Shown: piece after piece, positions 35,841-43,253 of the stretch | How the letters are laid out: the number at the start of each line of letters is the position of its first letter | How positions within the stretch are numbered: the first letter of the stretch is position 1 | Assembly: GCF_001425265.1 (NCBI RefSeq) | Contig: NZ_LMEC01000020.1 | Location: 1,016,707-1,080,706 of the forward strand | DNA: 64,000 bases | Origin: Massilia sp. Root418 | GTDB lineage: Bacteria > Pseudomonadota > Gammaproteobacteria > Burkholderiales > Burkholderiaceae_D | Direction: 5' to 3' | Position numbers and translations under genes: made by a program | Notes under the pieces: generated by a model | Seen by the model: the letters and a program-made list of their open reading frames with translations, nothing else | Database searches by the model: none | What the model was told of the DNA's origin: nothing

Positions 35841-35870
35841 AGGGATTAAACGGCTGAGCAGGGACGTTTT
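35841..35870 (+). promoter_or_regulatory. ECF-type promoter of the repetitive protein gene
   Basis: AGGGATTAAA (35841-35850), a 14-base spacer and CGTTTT (35865-35870) repeat the arrangement found in both orientations at 34363-34404. The predicted start point leaves a leader of about 40 bases with a good Shine-Dalgarno (AAGGAG, 35907-35912). This supports co-regulation with the sigma operon and the protease. Confidence 0.65.
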
Positions 35871-35918
35871 CCTATCAACGGCGGCAGACAGTCTGCGGCC
35901 AACGACAAGGAGAACATC

Positions 35919-37160
35919 ATGAAGACCAACACCATCGCAAAACAACTGATCATCGCCCTGTCCGTCGGCGTGGCTTGCTCGGCGCAGGCGCAATTACTGG
36001 GCCGTGGCGGCCCGGTGGGCGGCATGATAGGCGGTGCGGGCAGCTTCGGCGGACAATTGAGCGGCATGGGCAGCATGAACGGGGGCGGCATGAACACGGC
36101 CGGCAACCGCGCTTCGCTGCTGGAGACGACGCGTTCGGCCACCGGCGCCGTTGACGCCCGCAATGCGGCCAGCGGTGCGGCCAGCGCGGCGTCCGGTACG
36201 GCAAACGGTGCGGCGATCGGTGCGGCGATCGGTGCAGCGAGCGGTGCGGCAAACGGTACGGCGAACGGTGCGGCGACCGGTGCGGCGAACGGTGCGATAA
36301 ACCGTGCGGCAAACGGTGCCGCCAGCGGCGAGGCCGGCGGCAACGGGGCCGGCAGCCTGGCCGGGAAGCTGACGGAGTCGCAGCCAGCCGGTGTGCCGGC
36401 TGCGGGCGGTGCGGCGGCAGGACAGAAGCCGGGCTTCTTCAGCAGCCTGTTCGGATCGAAATCCGCTGCGGCCGATGGCCAGGCGGCTGGCAGCGCCAAT
36501 GGCGGCGGCTCGCTGGCCGGCAGCCTCGCGCCGGCGACGGCGGCCACCGCTGCCCAGCCTGCACAAGGCGCGAGCAACGCTGCGCCAAATGCGGCCGTCA
36601 ATAAAGGCGGCAGCGGCAGCGGCAGCGGCAGTGGCAGCGGCATTGGCAGTGGCAGTGGCAGCGGCAGCGGCATTGGCAGTGGCAGTGGCAGTGGCAGTGG
36701 CAGTGGCAGTGGCAGTGGCATTGGCAGCGGCAGCGGCATTGGCAGTGGCAGTGGCATTGGCATCGGCACTGGTAGCGGCAGCGGCAGCGTTGGCGCCTCG
36801 GCGGACGTGGATGGCAGCGGCGGCGGCGTGTTGGCGGGCAACGCGGCACAGGCGGCACGCGACACGGCGGCCCCTTTGCGCGATGCCGCGAAAGGGCAGG
36901 CAGGCAGCACCCGCGCCTATGCGCAGTCCAGCACTGCGACGGCTTCCGGCGCGGCAAAAGGAAGCAAGCAGGCGGCAGCCAGCGGTGCACGAGCCGCAGC
37001 GGGCGGAGTTTCCGCTCAGCCGCCGGTGAACTTGAATGGTTCCGCCAGTGGCAGCGGCTCCGCAAGTGGCAGCGGCTCCGCAAATGGCGGCGGCTCGGCC
37101 AACAACAGCGGCTCGGCAGGCGGGCGCGAAACGTCCGATGCTAGCGCCAAGCCGATGTAA
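35919..37160 (+). CDS. Secreted low-complexity Ala/Gly/Ser-repeat protein
   Basis: A 413-residue exported protein with a clear signal peptide (1-24, ending CSAQA). It has almost no globular sequence. Residues 25-60 are Gly/Met-rich (GGPVGGMIGGAG); 85-135 hold repeats of ANGAA/AIGAA; around 165 is a short conserved-looking KPGFFSSLFGSKSAA; 228-290 is an almost pure (GS)n run with GSGSGI units; and 365-400 is a Ser/Gly/Ala repeat. No cysteine lies beyond the signal. It could be a matrix, adhesive or sacrificial envelope protein; no family is recognised. AAGGAG lies 6 bases before the ATG. The ECF-type promoter upstream places it in the same regulon as the neighbouring protease, for which it might be a substrate. 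Confidence 0.8.
   Translation: MKTNTIAKQLIIALSVGVACSAQAQLLGRGGPVGGMIGGAGSFGGQLSGMGSMNGGGMNTAGNRASLLETTRSATGAVDARNAASGAASAASGTANGAAIGAAIGAASGAANGTANGAATGAANGAINRAANGAASGEAGGNGAGSLAGKLTESQPAGVPAAGGAAAGQKPGFFSSLFGSKSAAADGQAAGSANGGGSLAGSLAPATAATAAQPAQGASNAAPNAAVNKGGSGSGSGSGSGIGSGSGSGSGIGSGSGSGSGSGSGSGIGSGSGIGSGSGIGIGTGSGSGSVGASADVDGSGGGVLAGNAAQAARDTAAPLRDAAKGQAGSTRAYAQSSTATASGAAKGSKQAAASGARAAAGGVSAQPPVNLNGSASGSGSASGSGSANGGGSANNSGSAGGRETSDASAKPM
36606..36789 (+). repeat. GGCAGY hexamer array
   Basis: About thirty imperfect tandem hexamers (GGCAGT, GGCAGC and occasional GGCATT) encode the Gly-Ser run of the repetitive secreted protein. The unit length keeps the frame, so copy number could vary between strains. 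A separate 12-bp-type repeat (GCGGCGAACGGT and variants) occupies about 36190-36320 in the same gene. Confidence 0.9.
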
Positions 37161-37167
37161 AGCCAGT

Positions 37168-37764
37168 TCAGAACGGCTCCCAGTCGGTATAGACGCGCAG
37201 TGCGCGGCGGTCGATGTAGGGCCATTCGTCGGCCGCCGGCAGGGGCTTTTGTGAGTTGAATATCGCTGGCAGTTCGGGTTGGGGCTGCGCAGGCGGGCAG
37301 TAGGCGCGGGGCGCTTCGGGCAGCGGCGGCTGCTCTTTCGCTGCGCGCTCAAGGGCGCGGCGCAGCGCGTAGGCGCTCTTGGCGCGGATCTCGCCGGGGA
37401 AGCGGACCGTGATATCGGTCCAGGCGTTACGCACGTATCCCGAAGCTTCCTTTGCGAACCGGTTCGGCGAGGTGGGTTCGCCATGGAAGAGCAGCCTGTC
37501 GCCGACGACGTAGGCGTAGGCAGAGTCTCCGCCCTGGCACGTGACGCTGAGGCGGGTGCCTTCGGGCAGGAACAGCGTTTTCCATTGGTAGCCCTGGGGT
37601 GCCGGGCCCAGGCCGTCATCTTCCAGCTGCATGCGGGCAAGCCATTGCCGGATGGCTTCGTCGGCTGCCGCAGATGCATCCAGTTTGCTGCCGGTGTTGC
37701 GCAGAAAGTCCAGCAGATGGTACAGGGTGTCGGTTGGCAGTTGAATGCCCGTGCAGGACAACAT
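37168..37764 (-). CDS. Hypothetical protein controlled by an inverted-repeat leader
   Basis: A 198-residue soluble protein. I do not recognise a characterised family. Visible features are a helical N-terminus (TDTLYHLLDFLRNTGS), the central WKTLFLPEGTRLSV and YVVGDRLLFHGEPTSPNRFAKEA in two pieces, AWTDITVRFPGEIRAKSAYALRRAL, a Pro-rich stretch (PPLPEAPRAYCPPAQPQPELP) and a Trp/Tyr-rich end. There is no signal peptide or membrane helix. The ATG at 37764 has an excellent AGGAGGG 9 bases upstream. That site is buried in one arm of a 40-bp inverted repeat made of TACTGAAA units, so translation is probably controlled. The C-terminus lies 8 bases from the end of the convergent repetitive-protein gene. 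Confidence 0.72.
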   Translation of the reverse strand: MLSCTGIQLPTDTLYHLLDFLRNTGSKLDASAAADEAIRQWLARMQLEDDGLGPAPQGYQWKTLFLPEGTRLSVTCQGGDSAYAYVVGDRLLFHGEPTSPNRFAKEASGYVRNAWTDITVRFPGEIRAKSAYALRRALERAAKEQPPLPEAPRAYCPPAQPQPELPAIFNSQKPLPAADEWPYIDRRALRVYTDWEPF

Positions 37765-37920
37765 ACTGAAATCCCTCCTGAAAAGTACTGAAATCTACTG
37801 AAAGGTACTGAAACATCACAGCAGTTAGACCTCAACAAGCGGCTTTGGTTCAGTAAGATTTCCAGGGTGATTTCAGTAGATTTCAGTACCTTTCAGGAGA
37901 TTTCAGTACCAATTTCAGTA
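37764..37920. repeat. Phased TACTGAAA/TTTCAGTA array forming a 40-bp inverted repeat
   Basis: Exact TACTGAAA copies start at 37764, 37786, 37796 and 37806, with a variant CCTGAAAA at 37777. Exact TTTCAGTA copies start at 37871, 37881, 37901 and 37913, with variant TTTCAGGA at 37891. Most are spaced by 10 bp. The segments 37764-37803 and 37871-37908 are complementary over 37 of 38 positions with one 2-base gap, around a 67-base loop. In the leftward transcript the 3' arm contains the Shine-Dalgarno and touches the start codon of the hypothetical gene. It may act as an RNA hairpin, as a multi-site operator, or both. Confidence 0.85.
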
Positions 37921-37942
37921 CGCTGTCCTGCAGGGAGCCGAA

Positions 37943-38470
37943 TCAGCAACAGGCCACCCACATGCCCACGGTATCGCCGTCCGCATCGATGCGGATCCCG
38001 TCAAAGCGGAAGCCCAGTTTGCGGACGACGGCAATGGATGCCCCGTTCTCGGGAAGAATTTCGGCAAGCACCTCGCGCACGCCGTTGGCAAACGCCAGGT
38101 CCAGCAAGGCCCGCACCGCACCGGCCGCAGCGCCCTGCCGGCGATGCACCGGCGCGATGCCGTAAGCGGCTTCCACGTGGCCATCCGCTGGCTCGCCCTT
38201 GAAACCGCAACCGCCCACAAGCTCGCCATCCTCCCGCACAACCAGAAAGGTCGCGCACCAAAACGCCGAGCCGCCCTGCGCAATACGGTCCAGCGCGCGC
38301 TGCGCCACAAACGCAGGCGGCAAAGCGCCCGGCTGCGCGCGCCCATCCATGCCCGCCGGGACGCGCGAGGCCGCCAAATCGGCCAGTTCGCGCAGCGCCA
38401 GCGGCCGCAGGGAAAACCGCGAAGGCAGCGCCGCCGGCACCGCCTCCGTCAAGGCGACTCGCACAAGCAA
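37943..38470 (-). CDS. GNAT-family N-acetyltransferase
   Basis: A 175-residue acetyltransferase of the RimJ/RimL-like GNAT branch, transferring acetyl from acetyl-CoA to an amine. Motif A is VEAAYGIAPVHRRQGAAAGAVRALL (around residues 100-124, the Q/RxxGxG/A pyrophosphate loop), followed by NGVREVLAEILPENGASIAVVRKLGFRFDG. The upstream strand LVVREDGELVGGCGF is also typical. The substrate is unknown. The start is probably TTG at 38470 or GTG at 38464; either overlaps the 3' end of sppA by 16-22 bases, suggesting co-translation. The TACTGAAA array begins 23 bases beyond its stop. Confidence 0.87.
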   Translation of the reverse strand: MLVRVALTEAVPAALPSRFSLRPLALRELADLAASRVPAGMDGRAQPGALPPAFVAQRALDRIAQGGSAFWCATFLVVREDGELVGGCGFKGEPADGHVEAAYGIAPVHRRQGAAAGAVRALLDLAFANGVREVLAEILPENGASIAVVRKLGFRFDGIRIDADGDTVGMWVACC

Positions 38471-40320
38471 TGAGTGACCGCCGTGAACGGCTTGCGCTTG
38501 TCCGCCACCTCCGACAGCCAGCTCAATTCCTGCGCAGCTTCAGCCGCTGCGCCCAGCGGCATGCCGGTCGGCGCCAGCGTGGCCTTGACGTAAGGCGCAA
38601 CAGCCTGCGCCGCCGCATGCGCCGCCGAGCCGCCGAAGAACCCGATGAGGCGGTCAAACTTCGACACTTCCCGCTCGATGTAGGCCACGCGGTAATCGCT
38701 GCCCAGTTTGGCGCGGTCGGCGGCCGACTTCAGCGCGTCGCCGTACGTGCCAACGCGGTCAACCAGGCCGCGCTCCTTGGCCTGCACGCCGGTCCACACG
38801 CGGCCCTGCGCCACCTCGTTGATCTTCTCCGGCGTGGTCTTGCGCGCCGCAGCAGCCTTGGTGGTGAACTCCGAATAAATGTGGTTGATACTGCCCTGGA
38901 TGATCTGGCCGAAGCGCGGATCCAATGGACGCAAGGGGTTGGCCGCGTCGGCCAGCCAGGTGGTGGTCACGCCGGCCGTATGGATGCCCAGCTTGTCGAT
39001 CACCTTGTCCGCGCGCGGCAGCAGCGCGAACACGCCGATGGAGCCGGTAATGGTGTTCGGCTCGGCGATCACCTCGTCCGACGCCATCGAAATCCAGTAC
39101 CCGCCCGACGCGGCCACGTCGCCCATGGACACCACCACCGGCTTGCCGGCCGCGCGCGTCAGCTCCAGCTCGCGGCGGATCAGCTCCGAGCCGAAGGCGC
39201 TGCCGCCCGGCGAATTCACGCGCAGCACAATGGCCTTGATGCTGTCGTCCTCGCGCGCCATGCGGATCAGGTTGGAGGTCGACAGGCCGCCGATGGAGCC
39301 GGCCGGCGCCACGCCGTCGCTGATGTCGCCCACCGCCATCACAACGCCCACCGCGTCGCCCAGCACCTTCGGATGCACGCGCGACAGATAGTCCTCATAG
39401 CTCACCTGGCGGAAGGACTTGCCCTGCGCATCCTTCTCGCCGCGCTCCATCATCAGCTTGCGGATCTCGTCGCGCGTCTTCAGGCCGTCCACCAGCTTGG
39501 CGTCCAGCGTCACCTTGGCCAGGTCGCCATTGGCCGCCGCCACCAGTTCCGGCAGCGCGTTGATGTTCTTCATGATGTGGCCCTGCGGCAGCTTGCGCGC
39601 CTTCTCCACTTCATCGGTGTAGCTGGACCACAGCGCATTGTTCAAATAAGCCTCGGCCTCGGTGGCCGCCTCGGACGGGCCGTTGGCGATATACGGCTCG
39701 GCGAAGCTCTTGTAGGTGCCCACCTTGAGCAGGTTCACCGTCACGCCGATCTTGTCGAGCGCGTCGCGGTAGTAGTTGCGGTGGCGGCCGAAGCCTTCCA
39801 GCAGCACCGCGCCCATGGGGTGCACATACACTTCGCTGGCATGCGACGCCACCAGGTACTGGCGCTGGCTGTAGCTCGAACCCCAGGCCACCACTTTCTT
39901 GCCGCTGGCCTTGAAGCGCTCGATGGCGCCGGCCACTTCGCGCAGGCTGGCCTGGCCGCCGCCTTCCAGCTCGTCCATCAGCAGCACGGCGCCGGCGATC
40001 TGCGGGTCCTTGGCGGCTGTGTCGAGCACGTTGCGCACATCGCGCAGCTGCACCGTGCGGCGCACTTCGCCGCCCATCAGGTTGGCTTTCACCGCGTCGC
40101 GCACGCCGGCGCTGCCCTGCTCCACCAGCTCGCCCTTCAGGTCCAGCACCAGCATGGTCTTGGCGCCGAGCGGCTTGGGGCCGCCGCCGAAGAAGGCGAT
40201 GGCGATGATGACCAGCACGATCAGGAACAGCAGGTTCAAAATGGCGCGGCGGCCGAAGTCCAGCGCGCGCCAGATATAGCCGAGACCGCTGCCTATGCGG
40301 GAAACAATAGATCGTGACAT
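38449..40320 (-). CDS. sppA: Signal peptide peptidase SppA, 67K type
   Basis: A 623-residue inner-membrane serine protease that digests released signal peptides, facing the periplasm. One membrane helix lies at about 27-47 (AILNLLFLIVLVIIAIAFFGG). The protein has the two tandem S49 domains of the long form. The catalytic Lys is in LLKVGTYKSFAEPYIANGPS (about 206) in the first domain, and the nucleophilic Ser is in MGDVAASGGYWISMASDE (about 405) in the second. RVNSPGGSAFGSE is also typical. E. coli SppA is 618 residues. The ATG at 40320 is preceded by AAGGAGCATCC. The 3' end overlaps the acetyltransferase gene. The last residues (THCLCESP) are an unusual Cys-containing tail. Confidence 0.95.
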   Translation of the reverse strand: MSRSIVSRIGSGLGYIWRALDFGRRAILNLLFLIVLVIIAIAFFGGGPKPLGAKTMLVLDLKGELVEQGSAGVRDAVKANLMGGEVRRTVQLRDVRNVLDTAAKDPQIAGAVLLMDELEGGGQASLREVAGAIERFKASGKKVVAWGSSYSQRQYLVASHASEVYVHPMGAVLLEGFGRHRNYYRDALDKIGVTVNLLKVGTYKSFAEPYIANGPSEAATEAEAYLNNALWSSYTDEVEKARKLPQGHIMKNINALPELVAAANGDLAKVTLDAKLVDGLKTRDEIRKLMMERGEKDAQGKSFRQVSYEDYLSRVHPKVLGDAVGVVMAVGDISDGVAPAGSIGGLSTSNLIRMAREDDSIKAIVLRVNSPGGSAFGSELIRRELELTRAAGKPVVVSMGDVAASGGYWISMASDEVIAEPNTITGSIGVFALLPRADKVIDKLGIHTAGVTTTWLADAANPLRPLDPRFGQIIQGSINHIYSEFTTKAAAARKTTPEKINEVAQGRVWTGVQAKERGLVDRVGTYGDALKSAADRAKLGSDYRVAYIEREVSKFDRLIGFFGGSAAHAAAQAVAPYVKATLAPTGMPLGAAAEAAQELSWLSEVADKRKPFTAVTHCLCESP

Positions 40321-40412
40321 GGATGCTCCTTGAATAATTTAAATCTGACAACACTGTAAGCGAAATCGGCCGGTTTTGCCCATGAAAATGCTTACGACGC
40401 CCTTAGGACGCC

Positions 40413-41882
40413 TTAGGACGCCGGCAGCGCCCGGCCGGCCCGCGCCGGCGCCGAGATCAGGAACAGGCCGCCCATCACCAGCAGGCCGTTGACGATCAGC
40501 AGCTCCAGGCCCAGCTGGTAGCTGCCGAACAGCCAGGCCTGGTTGCGGTCGACCAGCCAGCACAGCAGCGGCCCGGCCAGCACCACCAGCGGCACCCAGC
40601 GGTCGCGCACGGTGCGCCGCGTGAGGATGCCGAAGGCGAACAGGCCCAGCAGCGGCCCGTAGGTGTAGCCGGCCAGCTTCAGGATCACGCCTATCATGCT
40701 GGCGCTGTCGATCCACTTGAACACCATCACCAGCGCCAGGAACAGCGCGCAAAAGCCCAGGTGCACGCGGTGGCGCAGCCGGGTGCGGGCGCGCTCGTCC
40801 AGCCCGGGCCGGCGCTGCAGGCCCAGGATGTCGATGCAGAACGAGGACGTCAGCGCGGTGATGGCGCCGTCCGCGCTGGGGAACAGCGCCGACACCAGCG
40901 CGATAAAGAAAATCAGCTGGATGGCGGCCGGCATGTGGCCCATCACCACGGCCGGGAACAGCTTGTCGCCGGCCGCGCTCACCCCGGCCAGCGGCGCGTA
41001 CAGGTGCAGCAGTCCGCCCAGGAACAGGAACAGCGTGAGCACGCCCACCAGGATCACGGTCAGCGCCACCATGTTCTTCTGCGAATTGCCCAGCGTGCTC
41101 ACCGAGATATTCTTCTGCATCATCTCCTGGTCCATGCCGGTCATGGCAATGGTGATGGCCATGCCGGCGGCGACCTGCTTCCAGAAGTAGGCGGGGCTGT
41201 CCACGTCCAGCGTCAGGACCCGCGCCAGGCCGTGCCCGCGCATGGCCGCCAGGCTGTCGAGCAGGCCCAGGTCCATCTGCTGCAGCAGCCAGGCCACGCA
41301 GACCACCAGGCCCAGCAGCATGCCGGTGGTCTGCAGGGTGTCGGTCCAGACGATGGTCTTCACGCCGCCCTCGTAGGTGTAGAGCAGTATCATCAGCAGG
41401 ATCACCACGCTGGTGGCCCAGAACGGCACGCCCAGGCTGTCGAGGATGGTGGCCTGCAGGATGTTGACCACCAGATACAGGCGCGCGGTGGCGCCCAGGG
41501 TGCGCGACAGGATGAAGAACGCCGCCCCGCTCTGGTAGGCACGGCGGCCCAGGCGCACGTCCAGGTAGTGGTAGATCGAGGTCAGCCTGAGCCGGTAGTA
41601 CAGCGGCAGCAGCACGAAGGCCACCGCGAGATAGCCCAGCGTGTAGCCCAGCACGATCTGCAGGTAGCCGAAGCCGTCGCGCCCCACCGCCCCAGGCACG
41701 CTGATGAAGGTCACCCCGCTCAGGGTGGTGCCCACCATGCCGAAGGCCACCAGCATCCAGTTGCTGTTCTTGTTGCCGATGAAAAAACTGTCGTTGTTGG
41801 CGTTGCGCGCGGTCAGCCAGGCCACGCCCAGCAGCAAGGCAAAATACGCAAGCACGACACTAAACAGGGCAAGGGGCGACAT
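40413..41882 (-). CDS. Sodium:solute symporter (SSS family)
   Basis: A 489-residue inner-membrane carrier with about 13 helices that would use the sodium gradient to import a small solute. Family features include AWLTARNANNDSFFIGNKNSNW, MVGTTLSGVTFISVPGAVG (sodium site region), GYTLGYLAVAFVLLPLYYRL, TYEGGVKTIVWTDTLQTTGML and ALVSALFPSADGAITALTSSF. The last two match the branch annotated as sodium/proline- or sialic-acid-like symporters of Bacteroidetes and Burkholderiales; the solute is unknown. The ATG at 41882 was chosen because the first helix starts immediately after it. It is divergent from dgt with a 100-bp gap. CCTTAGGACG is repeated directly just at the 3' end. Confidence 0.9.
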   Translation of the reverse strand: MSPLALFSVVLAYFALLLGVAWLTARNANNDSFFIGNKNSNWMLVAFGMVGTTLSGVTFISVPGAVGRDGFGYLQIVLGYTLGYLAVAFVLLPLYYRLRLTSIYHYLDVRLGRRAYQSGAAFFILSRTLGATARLYLVVNILQATILDSLGVPFWATSVVILLMILLYTYEGGVKTIVWTDTLQTTGMLLGLVVCVAWLLQQMDLGLLDSLAAMRGHGLARVLTLDVDSPAYFWKQVAAGMAITIAMTGMDQEMMQKNISVSTLGNSQKNMVALTVILVGVLTLFLFLGGLLHLYAPLAGVSAAGDKLFPAVVMGHMPAAIQLIFFIALVSALFPSADGAITALTSSFCIDILGLQRRPGLDERARTRLRHRVHLGFCALFLALVMVFKWIDSASMIGVILKLAGYTYGPLLGLFAFGILTRRTVRDRWVPLVVLAGPLLCWLVDRNQAWLFGSYQLGLELLIVNGLLVMGGLFLISAPARAGRALPAS

Positions 41883-41982
41883 GGGCAGTCCGATCGGAAA
41901 AATATTTCGCCAGCAATATACACCCGATCCGGCGCGCCCTGGTCTAGAATCCCTTTGCCCCTCCATCACCCAGAGTTATCGC

Positions 41983-43194
41983 ATGTACTCAGCAGAAACG
42001 ATCGCCTACGCCCGGGAACAGGAAGCCCTGGTCCGGCCCCTGGAATACCGCGTGCACCAGCAGCAGGACAGCCGCAGCGACGGCCGCGAAGATGCCATGC
42101 GCGATTACGCGCGGGTGCTGTATGCGGCCTCCTTCCGCCGCCTGCAGGGCAAGATGCAGCTGCTGGGGGTGGACGCCAACCAGTCCAACCGCAACCGCCT
42201 CACGCACAGCCTGGAAGTGGCGCAGATCGCGCGCTCGATCGCCGCCGACATGGGGCTGGAGCGCAGCGTGGTGTCGGAAACCTGCGCGCTGGCGCACGAC
42301 ATCGGCAACCCGCCGTTCGGCCACTACGGCGAGAAAATCCTGGACGGCCTGTGCAGCGAACACGGCGGCTTCGAAGGCAATGCGCAGGCGTTCCGCATCC
42401 TGCGCACCTTGGAAAAGCGCCACTACGGCTACGCCGGCCTGAACCTGACGGTGCGCACCCTGTTCGGCATCACCAAATACTTCCACACCCGCCGCGCCAA
42501 CCCGCGCAAATTCCTGTACGACGAGGACCACGCCTTCCTGTCGGCCGAGCTGGCCCGCCACGGCATCACGGCGCGCAAGAGCATCGACGCGCAGATCATG
42601 GACCTGTCCGACGAGATCGCCTACGCCGCGCACGACGTGGAGGACGCGCTCAGCTTCGGCATCATCACCGTGGGCGAGATCGCGCACGAGTTCAAGATCA
42701 GCGCCGCCTACGCGGGCGCCTACCCGCTGTTTTCCGCCATCGCCGAGCGCGCCCACAACGAAGCGCTCAAATGCGAGCAGCAAGCCTCGTCCGAGGAATA
42801 CTCCATCGTGCTGCGCAAGGAACTCACGTCCGAGATCGTGCACACCCTGTGCCGCGACCTGGCCGTGGTGGACGGCCAGCTGGGCTACCGCAGCGCCGAG
42901 CTGCTGGCCAAGGGCCTGAAAAGCCTGCTGTGGAAAGCGATATTGCGCAAGAAGGACGTGCAGCTGTACGAAAAGCGCGGCGAGAAAATCATCCGCGGCC
43001 TGTTCGAAGTGCTGACCGACAAGCAATACAACAAGGACAACATCCTGCTGCCGCCCGAGCTGCGCTGCCTGAAGGACAGCCGCGAGCGCCTGGTGATCGA
43101 CTACATCGCCGGCATGATGGACTCCTACGCGGCCCAGGAATACCAGCGCTACTTCGGCCCCGGCAGCCTGGACGCCATTTACCGGCGCGGCTGA
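41983..43194 (+). CDS. dgt: Deoxyguanosinetriphosphate triphosphohydrolase
   Basis: A 403-residue HD-domain enzyme that splits dGTP (or other dNTPs) into the nucleoside and tripolyphosphate, acting in nucleotide pool control. Metal ligands are His in NRLTHSLEVAQIARS (about 76), the HD pair in CALAHDIGNPPFGHYGE (about 105-106) and Asp in IMDLSDEIAYAAHDVEDAL (about 207). The RDYARVLYAASFRRLQGKMQ opening is diagnostic. Its length fits the shorter Dgt type rather than the 505-residue E. coli enzyme. The ATG at 41983 follows CACCCAGAGTTATCGC, a weak ribosome-binding site. An 8-bp tandem repeat follows its stop. Confidence 0.95.
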   Translation: MYSAETIAYAREQEALVRPLEYRVHQQQDSRSDGREDAMRDYARVLYAASFRRLQGKMQLLGVDANQSNRNRLTHSLEVAQIARSIAADMGLERSVVSETCALAHDIGNPPFGHYGEKILDGLCSEHGGFEGNAQAFRILRTLEKRHYGYAGLNLTVRTLFGITKYFHTRRANPRKFLYDEDHAFLSAELARHGITARKSIDAQIMDLSDEIAYAAHDVEDALSFGIITVGEIAHEFKISAAYAGAYPLFSAIAERAHNEALKCEQQASSEEYSIVLRKELTSEIVHTLCRDLAVVDGQLGYRSAELLAKGLKSLLWKAILRKKDVQLYEKRGEKIIRGLFEVLTDKQYNKDNILLPPELRCLKDSRERLVIDYIAGMMDSYAAQEYQRYFGPGSLDAIYRRG

Positions 43195-43195
43195 C

Positions 43196-43251
43196 GCAGC
43201 CCGGCAGCCCGGCAGCCCGGCAGCCCGGCAGCCCGGCAGCGCGGCAGCGCG
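43196..43251. repeat. 8-bp tandem repeat GCAGCCCG
   Basis: Seven units fill almost the whole gap between the convergent dgt and MFS genes: five perfect GCAGCCCG followed by two GCAGCGCG. There is no stem-loop and no T-tract, so I do not call it a terminator; it looks like replication slippage. Confidence 0.9.
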
Positions 43252-43253
43252 AC

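Noticed and set aside
35020..36789. Mobile element or horizontally acquired island around the repetitive genes
   Set aside because: The repeats are simple hexamers in frame, the flanking genes have the same composition as the rest, and there are no integrase, direct repeats or tRNA target.
37764..37920. CRISPR array or plasmid iteron origin
   Set aside because: Repeats are only 8 bp with no spacers of constant length, and there is no Rep or Cas gene. The inverted arrangement fits a hairpin or operator better.
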